Positions 51,224-59,353 are shown, numbered from the stretch's first letter. The stretch is DNA of 64,000 nt from Streptomyces xylophagus (GCF_000716435.1 NZ_JNWO01000030.1:28252-92251); one strand, 5' to 3'. The notes: generated by a model from the sequence alone, not told the origin. Made by a program: numbers and translations.

Positions 51224-51844
51224 TCAAGTTGACGAACCGCGGTCGGCATGCTGTTGGAGTGCGTACGTGCGCTGCTCGGTCAGGTGGGTTACGACGTACC
51301 GGTGCTGGGCGCAGTTGAGGGCGACGTTCTCGACTGCGGGTAACAGCCGGTCCTCCGCGTGGACGACGACGCCGTCTTCCGCGTACCAGTGGACGGCGTG
51401 GCCGACGAGGCGCGCGGACACAAGCCGGGCCGTACGGCATTGCCATCCCGTCGCGCTGGCGGCAAGAAGCCGGTCAGCGACTTCTCCGGGCGGGTGTTCG
51501 GTCGCGCCGGCGGTATATCCCTCACGCAGGCCGCGACCGACAAGGACACCGTCAAGTACGCGCCCGGGGACCGGGGTCCATCCAGTCGCCGCGACGAGTC
51601 GGCGCACGGCGGCGGCGCATGCCCGCGCATCCGGCGTGCCGTGCGTGTGGCTCGGGTCCCTGTACAGCACCATCTCGGCCACGGGGTCGTCGGCCGCACC
51701 TGGCAGGAAGGCCGCTACCGGCCAGGTGCGAGCCAGCTCGACAAGCGCGTGCCGGACTCGCATAACCGGGGCAGGGGCGGGCAGTCGCAGCGATCGAGTC
51801 CACGCCCCCTCTGCGGCGGCGACCTCCGTATAGAACGTCGGCAT
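51224..51844 (-). CDS. Uncharacterised protein at the truncated right end of the prophage
   Basis: 206 residues. RVRHALVELARTWPVAAFLP, ACAAAVRRLVAATGWTPVPG and AVHWYAEDGVVVHAEDRLLP suggest a compact alpha/beta protein. I recognise no family. It is either the first surviving structural gene or a foreign gene at the deletion border. No head gene lies upstream. Confidence 0.55.
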   Translation of the reverse strand: MPTFYTEVAAAEGAWTRSLRLPAPAPVMRVRHALVELARTWPVAAFLPGAADDPVAEMVLYRDPSHTHGTPDARACAAAVRRLVAATGWTPVPGRVLDGVLVGRGLREGYTAGATEHPPGEVADRLLAASATGWQCRTARLVSARLVGHAVHWYAEDGVVVHAEDRLLPAVENVALNCAQHRYVVTHLTEQRTYALQQHADRGSST

Positions 51845-51914
51845 AGGACGACTGTGCGGTAAGTGGGCTCTCTCCGGGGGAAGTTCGCCAAGGTGCGCTG
51901 GACGTTCGCCGCCT

Positions 51915-52151
51915 TCACTGGGACAAGGGAACGGAGGTTGCGGGGCACTCGGGCACGGGCTGTCGGGCCTCGACTTCCGCCATGAGGTGCGACACCGAGC
52001 AGCCGTACGCTAAGCACACCTTGACCAAAACCGTCATCGTCGGACTGTCTTCCGCTCGCTCAATCCGCGACAGCGTTGAACGGCTGACGTCGGCGCACTC
52101 TTCAAGGTCGTACACCGACCAGCCGCGCTTCTTGCGCAGTTCGAGAAGCAC
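51915..52151 (-). CDS. XRE-family helix-turn-helix regulator (possibly 5'-damaged)
   Basis: 78 residues from a GTG without a clear ribosome site. The helix-turn-helix is clear: LRKKRGWSVYDLEECADVSR then STLSRIERAEDSPTMTVLVK. The open frame continues upstream with plausible coding (YVEHFKTELARV) but meets a stop before any ATG, GTG or TTG, so the natural N-terminus may have been lost or may use CTG. It could regulate the nucleotide-enzyme operon or be the remains of a phage repressor. Confidence 0.6.
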   Translation of the reverse strand: MLLELRKKRGWSVYDLEECADVSRSTLSRIERAEDSPTMTVLVKVCLAYGCSVSHLMAEVEARQPVPECPATSVPLSQ

Positions 52152-52198
52152 GCGTGCCAGCTCGGTCTTGAAGTGCTCGACGTAGCTCGCATCGGCGG

Positions 52199-52318
52199 CT
52201 ACTTCGCCTTGATCGGGGCCCGCACGCCCAGTTCGTGTGCAGGTTGGAGGCCGCCTCTACGAGTCGATGATGAGGGGCTGGCCGCCTTCCAGCCGACCGG
52301 ATCAGTACCTGTCGTCAC
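52199..52318 (-). CDS. Putative 39-residue protein upstream of the XRE gene
   Basis: A GTG behind CCGGAGGAACG opens a 39-codon frame ending 48 bases upstream of the XRE start, in a different frame. The good ribosome site is the only support. It may be a leader peptide or the displaced N-terminal part of the XRE gene. Confidence 0.35.
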   Translation of the reverse strand: MTTGTDPVGWKAASPSSSTRRGGLQPAHELGVRAPIKAK

Positions 52319-52414
52319 CGTTCCTCCGGGGCGCTGCGGGGTTCACCGAATGGCCAACCCCTTCACTGCCGGAACGTCAACCGCCACCATCTGTTACACC
52401 TGCGGTTCGTGTGG

Positions 52415-52753
52415 CTATTGGGCGGTCGTCGCGTCGTTGGCCCGGCTCAGATCCCGAGCGATGATGCGTTCCATGTGCCGTGCGAAGACGGCAGGGGCCT
52501 CGGGGTTCATGCGGGCGAGTGCGACCATGCCCGTGACGATGACATCGCAGACCTCGGACTCGACGTCCTCCCAGGTGTGGGAGTGGCCTTTGCGGGGGTT
52601 CTGTGCCATGGCCCCGATCACGGCTTCGGCGACCTCGCCCGCCTCCTCCTGGATCTTGAGGAGTTGGAGGAGGATGCGCTGTTCCCTCGGGAGTGTGGAG
52701 TGGTCTTCCAGACGCTGGGCGAGCTGTTCGATCGTCTGCCAGGTGTCCGTCAT
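52415..52753 (-). CDS. MazG-like nucleotide pyrophosphohydrolase
   Basis: 112 residues. LLQLLKIQEEAGEVAEAVIG carries the EExxE motif, and ESEVCDVIVTGMVALARM the paired ExxxD motif that bind Mg in all-alpha NTP pyrophosphatases. These enzymes hydrolyse (d)NTPs to monophosphates. It is the last gene of the nucleotide-enzyme operon, 12 bases after the methyltransferase stop. Confidence 0.75.
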   Translation of the reverse strand: MTDTWQTIEQLAQRLEDHSTLPREQRILLQLLKIQEEAGEVAEAVIGAMAQNPRKGHSHTWEDVESEVCDVIVTGMVALARMNPEAPAVFARHMERIIARDLSRANDATTAQ

Positions 52754-52765
52754 GTGGGTCTCGAT

Positions 52766-53476
52766 TCAGTCTCGTGGGGACAGGCTGGGCGAGGTCCGGT
52801 GGGCGCGGACGAGCTGTACGACGACGGGGTCGTCGGCGTCGGGAGCGTGCAGCAGATCGATCGCCTCCACGCGGAAGCCGTAGTCGACCAGGACGTCCTC
52901 CCAGAGCTGCGGAGTGAGCACCCACATCTGCAGGGGGATGGGCTCCTGATCGCGGATGCGGATCATCTCCTGCCGGGGTGTGACGGCGGGGGACGGGCCG
53001 TGTCCGTGCAGGTTGGTGTGCAGAGCGGAGAAGACCAGCGGCGCGCCGGTGCCGAGGCCGTCGCGCAGGGCCGGTAGAAGGTAGTGGGGATCGTCGCACG
53101 CGAGGGTGCCGGTCGCGTAGGCCGCGTCGTACGGTTTGGCGGTGCGCAGGTGCTCGACGACATCGCTCTGTACGAAACGGACGCCGGGTTCGTCTCCGAA
53201 GTACCGGACGGCCCGCTGGTGTTGAGTGGGTGAGAGCTCGACCGCGTCGACGAGGGCCCCGTACGCGCGTGCGAGGTGTACGGCGTCGTGGCCGGGGCCG
53301 GATCCGACGGCCAGTACCCGCTTTCCGCGCAGTGGTCCCAGTACGCCGTCGCCCGGTCCGACGCCGTCCCAGAATCCCCACCTGATGCGGTCGGGGACGG
53401 GTGGCACGTATCCGCGGTCCAACTGCATCTGGCCGTAGCGGGCCCAGCTCTCCTTGTTCACCGGTTGCGCGGTCAA
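52766..53476 (-). CDS. Class I SAM-dependent methyltransferase
   Basis: 236 residues from a TTG with AGGAGAAG upstream. The SAM site is KRVLAVGSGPGHDAVHLARA, followed by DAVELSPTQHQRA (acidic loop) and a YDAAYATGTLACDDPHYLLP motif IV region. The N-terminus (NKESWARYGQMQLDRGYVPP) resembles small-molecule methyltransferases. The substrate is unknown; the operon context suggests a nucleoside or related compound. Confidence 0.75.
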   Translation of the reverse strand: MTAQPVNKESWARYGQMQLDRGYVPPVPDRIRWGFWDGVGPGDGVLGPLRGKRVLAVGSGPGHDAVHLARAYGALVDAVELSPTQHQRAVRYFGDEPGVRFVQSDVVEHLRTAKPYDAAYATGTLACDDPHYLLPALRDGLGTGAPLVFSALHTNLHGHGPSPAVTPRQEMIRIRDQEPIPLQMWVLTPQLWEDVLVDYGFRVEAIDLLHAPDADDPVVVQLVRAHRTSPSLSPRD

Positions 53477-53531
53477 CTCTGGCTTCTCCTGGTCGTGTTG
53501 AGGGCTGCGGCAGCAGTGGGAAGGTACGGGC

Positions 53532-54101
53532 TCACCCGTCCTTGTCGAGGGCGACGAGCTCGGTGTACGGGCCGCCGGCGTGCACCAGGTCCTTGTACCC
53601 GCCCTGTTTCGCGGAGAGTCCGGCCCGCACCACGCCGCCGTCAATCCAGGCTGTCGTCCCCGTGGCGAGAGCTTGCAGGGCAACGAGAGTCCTCAGCCTG
53701 GCCTCGGGCCGCACCTCGCCGATGAACTGGACGGTGGGCATGACACGCAGGGTGGCCCGGGGGTCGCGGTAGACCAGGCGGTCTATGGCCGCGCAGGTCG
53801 TCGGAGTGGGGGCCAGCACGTGGGTGATGACCTTCCGCCGTCGCATCTGGACCTGGTCCACCAGGACTCGGCGCAGGTGCGGGAGGACGTCGCCGGAAGT
53901 AAGAATCCGCTCAGCCGCCTCCCGTGGGGACTGCCCTGTGCGGATGTCGCCGACGGGCAGCATGAGCAGTCCGTGCAGGTCGGCGACGGCGAGGCCGGCG
54001 ACGCCGACCGGTATCAGGAGTGCGACGCCGACGACCGGTGGCCTCCAGTCCTCGTAGGCGACGCTGCGCCGTGCGGGTATCGCGGCAGTGGCGGGCGTCA
54101 C
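53532..54101 (-). CDS. NUDIX-like protein with degenerate box
   Basis: 189 residues. VVGVALLIPVGVAGLAVADL, then LPVGDIRTGQSPREAAERIL resembles the start of a NUDIX box (G-x5-E-x7-RE-x2-EE), but the E after the first G and the REUxEE glutamates are missing. The rest (VITHVLAPTP, ATLRVMPTVQFIGEV) fits a NUDIX fold. It may be a binding or regulatory version rather than a hydrolase. The GTG overlaps the preceding stop. Confidence 0.55.
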   Translation of the reverse strand: MTPATAAIPARRSVAYEDWRPPVVGVALLIPVGVAGLAVADLHGLLMLPVGDIRTGQSPREAAERILTSGDVLPHLRRVLVDQVQMRRRKVITHVLAPTPTTCAAIDRLVYRDPRATLRVMPTVQFIGEVRPEARLRTLVALQALATGTTAWIDGGVVRAGLSAKQGGYKDLVHAGGPYTELVALDKDG

Positions 54102-54877
54102 TGGGGGCCTCCTTGTACTGCTGCCGCGATCTCAGCGAGGTGGTGTGGCCGGCTGGTGCTGGGGATGGGGGCGATGTGGCTGCCGTGGTCGAGGAGCCAT
54201 TGCAGGGGTGCGGCGGGGCCGTTCGTACGGGCGAGGAGGCCGGCGTCGAGGGGTCGGTAGGCGACGTAGGGAATACCGAGGTCGCCGCACAGCTCCACCG
54301 CGTCGTCGAAGCGGTCGGTGGTGTTGAGGACGTTCTGCACAGCGGCGACGGGCAGGCTCTTGCCCGCCAGGCGGATGGTCTCGGGGGTGACCTTCGACAG
54401 GCCGATGTGCCCGATCTTGCCCTCGTCCTGGAGAGCGTTCAGGACGGCGAGTTGGTCGTCGAGGGCCACCTCGGGATCGATGCGGTGCAGGTAGCACAGC
54501 TCCAGCCGCTCCACGCGAAGGCGGCGCAGGCTGGCCTCCGCGCAGGCCCGCAGGTAGTAGGGGTTGCCGAGGGGCATCCACTGGCCCGCCCCGGGACGCA
54601 CCAAACCGACCTTCGTAGCGATCAGTACGTGCTCGGGGTAGGGGTAGAGGGAGTCGCGGATCAGCTGTTCGGCGGTGTGGGGACCGTAGGCGTCGGCGGT
54701 GTCGATGTGGCTGATGCCGTACGTGTGGACGGCCTGGCGCAGGACGCTGAGCGCGCTCTCGCGGTCTGCGGGCTCGCCCCAGGTGCCTGGACCGGTCAGG
54801 CGCATCGTCCCGAGGCCGAGGCGGGAGACGGTCTTCCCGGCGAGGGCAATGGTGCCCCCGGGCAGCGCGGATGTCAT
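54098..54877 (-). CDS. Aldo/keto reductase
   Basis: 259 residues with the AKR pattern: VSRLGLGTMRLTG, SHIDTADAYGPHTAEQLI with catalytic Asp and Tyr, IATKVG with Lys, and LCYLHRID with His. The NADPH-binding C-terminus ends IAPIPSTSRPHHLAEIAAAV. It is probably an oxidoreductase acting on a sugar or other carbonyl in the operon's pathway. The ATG overlaps the kinase stop. Confidence 0.85.
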   Translation of the reverse strand: MTSALPGGTIALAGKTVSRLGLGTMRLTGPGTWGEPADRESALSVLRQAVHTYGISHIDTADAYGPHTAEQLIRDSLYPYPEHVLIATKVGLVRPGAGQWMPLGNPYYLRACAEASLRRLRVERLELCYLHRIDPEVALDDQLAVLNALQDEGKIGHIGLSKVTPETIRLAGKSLPVAAVQNVLNTTDRFDDAVELCGDLGIPYVAYRPLDAGLLARTNGPAAPLQWLLDHGSHIAPIPSTSRPHHLAEIAAAVQGGPQ

Positions 54878-55470
54878 ACGAGGGCCTCCGTCAGGCAGCT
54901 GCGTACGGCTTCGTCGACGATGTGGGCCTGGCTGTCGGGGTCGCTGTGGACCCGAAGGTGGGGGATGTCGTCGCGGTCCAGGAGCTCGTGCACCTGCTGG
55001 TCGACGAGGCGCCGGTAGCGGGGGTCGTAGGCATGGCGGGCATCAACGGGCACGCTCTCGTCGAGGACGGTCGCCAACAGCAGGTGGTACTTGGGGAGTT
55101 GGGTGGCGGCCAGCACATTGAGGCGCTCATGCTCCGTGCGGGGAGCGGTCTCACCGCGGTATTCGAGCGCGGCGTGGAAGTAGGCGAGGGCGTCATGGGC
55201 GGCCCGGTCGAGGAGGACGACCTCGGCGCCCTGGGCGATGGCGGCGATCTCGTCGGCAACCCCCTGCGTGATGATCCACTCGGTGGATAAGGCGGTGTGA
55301 CGCTCCATCTTGGGCAGGCCGGCCGCCGCGGCACGTTTGCCGAGACGACCGGTGCGTCCCACGGTGATTCCTTCGGCGCGCAGTTCCATCTCGATGCGCT
55401 TCAGGAGCGTGGTCTTGCCGGTGGAGTGGGTGCCGAGCACGCCGATACGGATGGGCTGGTGGGTGGTCAC
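54874..55470 (-). CDS. P-loop kinase (NadR/thymidylate-kinase-like, AAA_28 type)
   Basis: 198 residues from a GTG overlapping the exonuclease stop. Walker A is GVLGTHSTGKTTLLKRI. GAEVVLLDRAAHDALAYFHA holds the Walker B DR-type motif, and YDPRYRRLVDQQVHELL is the lid region. The overall pattern matches small nucleotide/nucleoside kinases such as the NadR C-terminal domain. It probably phosphorylates a nucleoside or nucleotide handled by the neighbouring enzymes. Confidence 0.75.
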   Translation of the reverse strand: MTTHQPIRIGVLGTHSTGKTTLLKRIEMELRAEGITVGRTGRLGKRAAAAGLPKMERHTALSTEWIITQGVADEIAAIAQGAEVVLLDRAAHDALAYFHAALEYRGETAPRTEHERLNVLAATQLPKYHLLLATVLDESVPVDARHAYDPRYRRLVDQQVHELLDRDDIPHLRVHSDPDSQAHIVDEAVRSCLTEALV

Positions 55471-56072
55471 CACAGGGTGGGGTCCTCTTCTGGTTGGGGA
55501 GCGCCGGGCAGGGAGGGCGGCACGGCCACGGCGATCAACTGGTCCCAACTCCCGTAGTGCTCGGCCATGGCGAGCAAGAGCTGAGCGGTGACATACGCGT
55601 CGTAGGTCGCGCGGTGCCGACCGACCCGCGGGACCTGCGACAGGTCCGGCCCCACGTGCTTGATCAAGGCATCGAGGGTGTAGGACGGCAGGTCGGTGTA
55701 CGTCGCCCTGGCCAGGCGCAGGGTGTCCACGACCCCGGCCGGCTGCCACGTGGGGAGGTGGCGGTGCAACTCCCGGTAGTCGACGTAGGCGTTGTGGGCG
55801 CAGATCCAGTCCTGCCCGAGGAACTCGCCCACCTCGACGGTGAGTTGGGCCCAGACGGGCTTGTCGGCGAGGAACTCGTTGGTCAGCCCGTGGATGCCGG
55901 CCGCGCGCGCGGTGACCGGCCGTTCGGGGCGAATCAGCCAGGCTCCGGCCGTGGAGGTGTCGGGGATGCCGGCGCGGACGGGCAGGGCGGCGATCTCGAC
56001 GAGGTCGGGCGGGTTGGTGCCGTTGCCCTCGACGTCGACGACCAGCAGCGTGGGCCAGGAGGCGAAGTTCAT
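55467..56072 (-). CDS. DnaQ-like 3'-5' exonuclease (DEDD family)
   Basis: 201 residues. Exo I is LLVVDVEGNGTNP (D-x-E), Exo II is CAHNAYVDYRELHRHL, and Exo III is HRATYDAYVTAQLLLA (H-x4-D), giving the complete DEDDh set. It degrades single-stranded DNA or RNA, or acts on oligonucleotides. The ATG overlaps the radical SAM stop, so it is coupled. Confidence 0.85.
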   Translation of the reverse strand: MNFASWPTLLVVDVEGNGTNPPDLVEIAALPVRAGIPDTSTAGAWLIRPERPVTARAAGIHGLTNEFLADKPVWAQLTVEVGEFLGQDWICAHNAYVDYRELHRHLPTWQPAGVVDTLRLARATYTDLPSYTLDALIKHVGPDLSQVPRVGRHRATYDAYVTAQLLLAMAEHYGSWDQLIAVAVPPSLPGAPQPEEDPTLW

Positions 56073-57262
56073 GGCGTGGTGGATCCGTTCTCCGCCTCCC
56101 AGCCGATGGGGGCCCGGCCATGCTGGCGGTAGCGATGAGGCTTGTTGCGGTCGTGACACTGGTAGCCGAAGCCGTGCTGGAGGTAGTAGCGGGGCGGCTC
56201 GTCCAGTCCCTCCACGACGATGGCACGCTCGTTGATCTCAACGTCGCCGATCGCCCCCAGGGCGCGCGCCTGCCGGGTGACCTCCGCCAGATCCGGCGTG
56301 ATCCAAGCCCCCTTGCACAAGGCGATCTGCGCGGGCGGGCAGATGCGGCACAGCTCCTTGATTCCGAAGTGGCCGTTGTAGTCGGCCTCACCGTGCGCGT
56401 AGGCGACACCACAGCTCGTCTTGAGGAACAAGGTCCCCCACGGTGCGCCGCCGGGCTCATTCCTGGACGCGTACGCTGCCATGATCCGCTGCTCGGCCAG
56501 CTCCGGCATGATCTTGCGCCGTGCCGTCCCGCCGTACGGTGTCGGCAGGCCGTTCGCCTCGTAGTAGGCCTTGATCTCGTCGCGGAAGAACAAGCCCGTG
56601 AACACGGTGGCGTGGGCGTGCAGGGACAGTTCGCGGGCCCGCTCCAGGTGCTCGTCGGAGTCGTTGAGGCCCGGCACGATCGGCCGCCAATACAGGACGG
56701 TCCGGTAGCGGTCCGCGTGCTCGTAGAGCATGCGCAGGCTGTCGGCGGCGTAGGTGGAGTTGACCGGCTCGATGGCCGGATCGTCTATGCCGGAGTGCGT
56801 CACCAGAATGGTCAGGCGCAGGTTCATGTAGGAGTTGAGGAGCGCGCAGTCCTCGGCGCTTACGCGCCACCGGGTGATGACCAGGACGTGGTTGGTCAGG
56901 CCGCGGTCGTCGAGGTCACGCAGCACGGCGAACAGGTGCTGCTTGACCACGGGCAGCATCGGGTCCGTGGCCCGGTTGAACAGCTGGATCGGTGTCCGGT
57001 GGGGCCGGAAGTAGGGGTGGCCGACCAGGGCGGCCACGGCGGCTTCGTCGCTCATCAGGCGCTTGGGCGTCTTCATGCCGAAGTTGTCGAAGAGGTGGCG
57101 GACGCAGTAGCCGCACTCCAGGGGGCAGCCGACGATGTGGTTCAGCGACAACCCCGACTTGCGGTACTCGATCGCGTCGGCGAGCGCGGGCTTCAACTCA
57201 CCGATCTGCTCCTCCGTCAGGAGCGGGAGCAGGCGGCGGCGCGGTACGACGGGAACGGTCAT
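56069..57262 (-). CDS. Radical SAM enzyme, spore-photoproduct-lyase-like
   Basis: 397 residues. The [4Fe-4S] motif is VGCPLECGYCVRHLF (C-x3-C-x2-C, near 50-57). LFNRATDPMLPV stands where SPL-type enzymes have TDPY-P. A later CGVAYAHGEAD and LCRICPPAQIALCKG add further cysteines, possibly a second cluster. SPL relatives repair thymine dimers or act on nucleic-acid-related substrates. ATG 57262 was chosen for GGAGG six bases upstream. The real substrate is unknown. Confidence 0.75.
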   Translation of the reverse strand: MTVPVVPRRRLLPLLTEEQIGELKPALADAIEYRKSGLSLNHIVGCPLECGYCVRHLFDNFGMKTPKRLMSDEAAVAALVGHPYFRPHRTPIQLFNRATDPMLPVVKQHLFAVLRDLDDRGLTNHVLVITRWRVSAEDCALLNSYMNLRLTILVTHSGIDDPAIEPVNSTYAADSLRMLYEHADRYRTVLYWRPIVPGLNDSDEHLERARELSLHAHATVFTGLFFRDEIKAYYEANGLPTPYGGTARRKIMPELAEQRIMAAYASRNEPGGAPWGTLFLKTSCGVAYAHGEADYNGHFGIKELCRICPPAQIALCKGAWITPDLAEVTRQARALGAIGDVEINERAIVVEGLDEPPRYYLQHGFGYQCHDRNKPHRYRQHGRAPIGWEAENGSTTP

Positions 57263-57284
57263 CAGGACCTCCACATAGGCGTGT

Positions 57285-58316
57285 TCAGCGGTCGGCGGCC
57301 AGGGGTTGAGCAGGAATAGAGGCGGGGGCGGTGAGCAGGGTGCGGTGGTCGGCGCCGAACCAGGTGCCGAAGTCGCGGCGGGCGGCGCCGGCGTCGTCCG
57401 AGGTGTGCACGAGGTTGTGGACGAGGCGTTTCTCTTCGAGGGCGCGCTCCAGGCTGTCGTGGCCCAGGTCGCCGCGGATCGTCCCGGGTGCCGCCCGCAG
57501 TGGGTCGAAGTGGCCGATCAGCTGCCGCAGTTGGAGGTGGATGCCGGGCTCGCCGTAGGCGAGGGCGATGGTCACGGCCTTGCCCGCGTAGGCGTCGTCC
57601 AGGCAGGCGGGGATGTCCCGGTCGGGGAAGTGGTCCGCGTCGACGAGGAGATCCCAGTAGTGCACATGGACCTGCCACGGCTGCACGAGGACGGTGCGGC
57701 GGCTGGCGATCGTGCAGCCGGCGGCCTCGATCCGCGCCAGGACGGCGTCCGTGAGGCCGCGCTCGACGGCATCCGGCTTGCACAGGATGACCGAGCAGCG
57801 GTCGAAGTCGGCGATCTGCAGGCGGCGGCCCGGCCCGTACCAGGTCCCGTACTCCCGGCGGGCGCTGGCCGCGTCGTGGCTGGTGTGGATGAGGTTGCGT
57901 ACGAGACGTCTCTCCTCCCCGGCCGCGGTGAGGCTGTCGTCGCCCAGGTCACCGCGGATCGTGCCGATGGCCGCCCGGGCCGGATCGGTGTGCCCGACCA
58001 GCTGCCGCAGCCGGGCATGAAGATTGGGTTCACCGTGCGCGAGCGCCACGGTGACCTGTTGGCCCGCGAACGCGGCATCGATCCACACCGGCAGATCGGG
58101 GAGATGACGGCGCCCGGTGTCGGCGAGGAGATCCCGGTAGACGACGTGCGGCTGCCACGGCTCGGCGATCAGGTCCAGACGGCCCGAGATCGCGACGCCC
58201 GCAGCGGAGATCCGCTTGAGGATCTGGTCGACCAGGCCGCGCGCCACGGCGTCGGGTTTGCACAGGATGACCGCCCAGCGGTCGAAGTCGATGCCCTCGA
58301 CCACCGCGCCGCTCAT
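57285..58316 (-). CDS. Tandem nucleoside-diphosphate-kinase-like protein (two domains)
   Basis: 343 residues, two NDK units. Unit 1 has AVILCKPDAVARGLVDQILK, GTIRGDLGDDSL and VRNLIHTSHDAASARREY. Unit 2 has SVILCKPDAVERGLTDAVLA, GTIRGDLGHDSLERALEEKR and VHNLVHTSDDAGAARRDF. In NDKs the KPD loop and the N-x2-H-G-S-D motif bind nucleotide and carry the phospho-His; here both units keep the His with HTS in place of HGS. Bacterial NDK is normally a single ~140-residue domain, so this fusion is unusual. It follows the TS-like gene by 14 bases. Confidence 0.8.
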   Translation of the reverse strand: MSGAVVEGIDFDRWAVILCKPDAVARGLVDQILKRISAAGVAISGRLDLIAEPWQPHVVYRDLLADTGRRHLPDLPVWIDAAFAGQQVTVALAHGEPNLHARLRQLVGHTDPARAAIGTIRGDLGDDSLTAAGEERRLVRNLIHTSHDAASARREYGTWYGPGRRLQIADFDRCSVILCKPDAVERGLTDAVLARIEAAGCTIASRRTVLVQPWQVHVHYWDLLVDADHFPDRDIPACLDDAYAGKAVTIALAYGEPGIHLQLRQLIGHFDPLRAAPGTIRGDLGHDSLERALEEKRLVHNLVHTSDDAGAARRDFGTWFGADHRTLLTAPASIPAQPLAADR

Positions 58317-58330
58317 CGGCCGGCCGCCGC

Positions 58331-59353
58331 TCACCGCGAACCGCCGTCCGAACTCACCATGAATTGAGGCCACTTGTGCTCCATCAGCCAGCGCAGGCCG
58401 GGATCGAGTGCGGCCAGGACGTCGGGGTCGCATGCTTCGGTCTGGCCGTACTGGATCTGCCGGTACAGCTCGAACAGCAGCACCGCCTGCTGCCAGTACG
58501 GATCCAGGTCCAGGCCCGCAATGTGCCCGGCGCTGTAGCCTCGCCGGTTCGTACGGAGCACGTGTTCGTGGTGCAGGACGTCCGCGATGGTGGAGGTTGT
58601 GGTGTTGCGGGGCATCGCCGGGAACGGGAAGGACTGCGGCGCCGACCGGGAGTCCGCCTCCTTCAGGACGCGTGTGACGCGCTCGGCGTCGGTGTCGTTG
58701 ACGTGGGCGGACCCGATCGTGTGCGTGTACGTCCCCAGCTCCAGGCCGAGTTGGATCGCGGCGTACTCGTGGATCATCGTGAAGGAGAAGACGTCGGACA
58801 GCAGTCCGCAGTCGAGGTCGTTCGCCCGCATGTTGCACACCATGTGCAGCCGCCCCTCGCGCAGCAGCAGGTGCAGCCCGGCCAGGCACGCCACGTCGGG
58901 GTTGTTGAGGTTGGCGAGTTCCTTCGCCGCGAACACTGGCAGGTAGCCGCGTTTGCTGTCGGTCTCGTTCAGCAGCAACTCCGCCACCTGGTCGAACTGG
59001 GACCGGCCGCCGCGGATCGGGCTGAACAGCGTGTGCCCGTAGGCGGATCCGCCGAGACGGACGCCGTCGGCGCTGCTGGCGCGCATGGACGTCGAGTAGT
59101 AGCCGATCATCTCCAGGTCCCGGCGGCCGGCGAGGTACCACAGAGCCTCGGCGAACTGGAACACCGGATTCGCCCGGCGCTCGGCCAGATACGTCAGGCG
59201 CTGACGGGGATCCGCGAGTCGGAAGCTGACCCCGATCACTTCACGGGCGGCATTGCCGCGTGCGTCAATCCGGTAGTCCGGCTGCTCGGTTGTGAGACGC
59301 AGCAGAGCAAGGTAGGCACCCTCGACGCTGTCGAATGGCGGCGCTGTGAGCAA
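58331..59353 (-). CDS. Thymidylate-synthase-family protein
   Basis: 340 residues from a TTG behind GGGAGAG. The TS fold is clear: FQFAEALWYLAGRRDLEMIG, SAYGHTLFSPIRG, NNPDVACLAGLHLLLREGRL holding the presumed catalytic Cys, MRANDLDCGLLSDVFSFTMI, and LELGTYTHTIGSAHVND. Relatives include ThyA, dCMP/dUMP hydroxymethylases and nucleoside-antibiotic enzymes such as PolB. It heads the coupled nucleotide operon, so a modified-pyrimidine role is more likely than housekeeping dTMP synthesis; that is inference. Confidence 0.8.
   Translation of the reverse strand: MLTAPPFDSVEGAYLALLRLTTEQPDYRIDARGNAAREVIGVSFRLADPRQRLTYLAERRANPVFQFAEALWYLAGRRDLEMIGYYSTSMRASSADGVRLGGSAYGHTLFSPIRGGRSQFDQVAELLLNETDSKRGYLPVFAAKELANLNNPDVACLAGLHLLLREGRLHMVCNMRANDLDCGLLSDVFSFTMIHEYAAIQLGLELGTYTHTIGSAHVNDTDAERVTRVLKEADSRSAPQSFPFPAMPRNTTTSTIADVLHHEHVLRTNRRGYSAGHIAGLDLDPYWQQAVLLFELYRQIQYGQTEACDPDVLAALDPGLRWLMEHKWPQFMVSSDGGSR

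Larger units (their letters stand above)
16092..51850 (-). mobile_element. Defective siphovirus prophage (tail, lysis, replication; no head or integrase)
   Basis: A continuous block of minus-strand phage genes with two modules. The late module (51.8-31.8 kb) runs from head-tail connectors through tape measure to tail fibre, amidase and holins. The early module (31.7-16.1 kb) carries recombination, replication and DNA-modification genes with repeated promoters. It ends at a terminator (16092-16117). Terminase, portal, capsid protease, major capsid protein and integrase genes are all absent, and no flanking att repeat was recognised. Boundaries are approximate: the IS630 remnant on the left and the XRE gene on the right. 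Confidence 0.8.
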
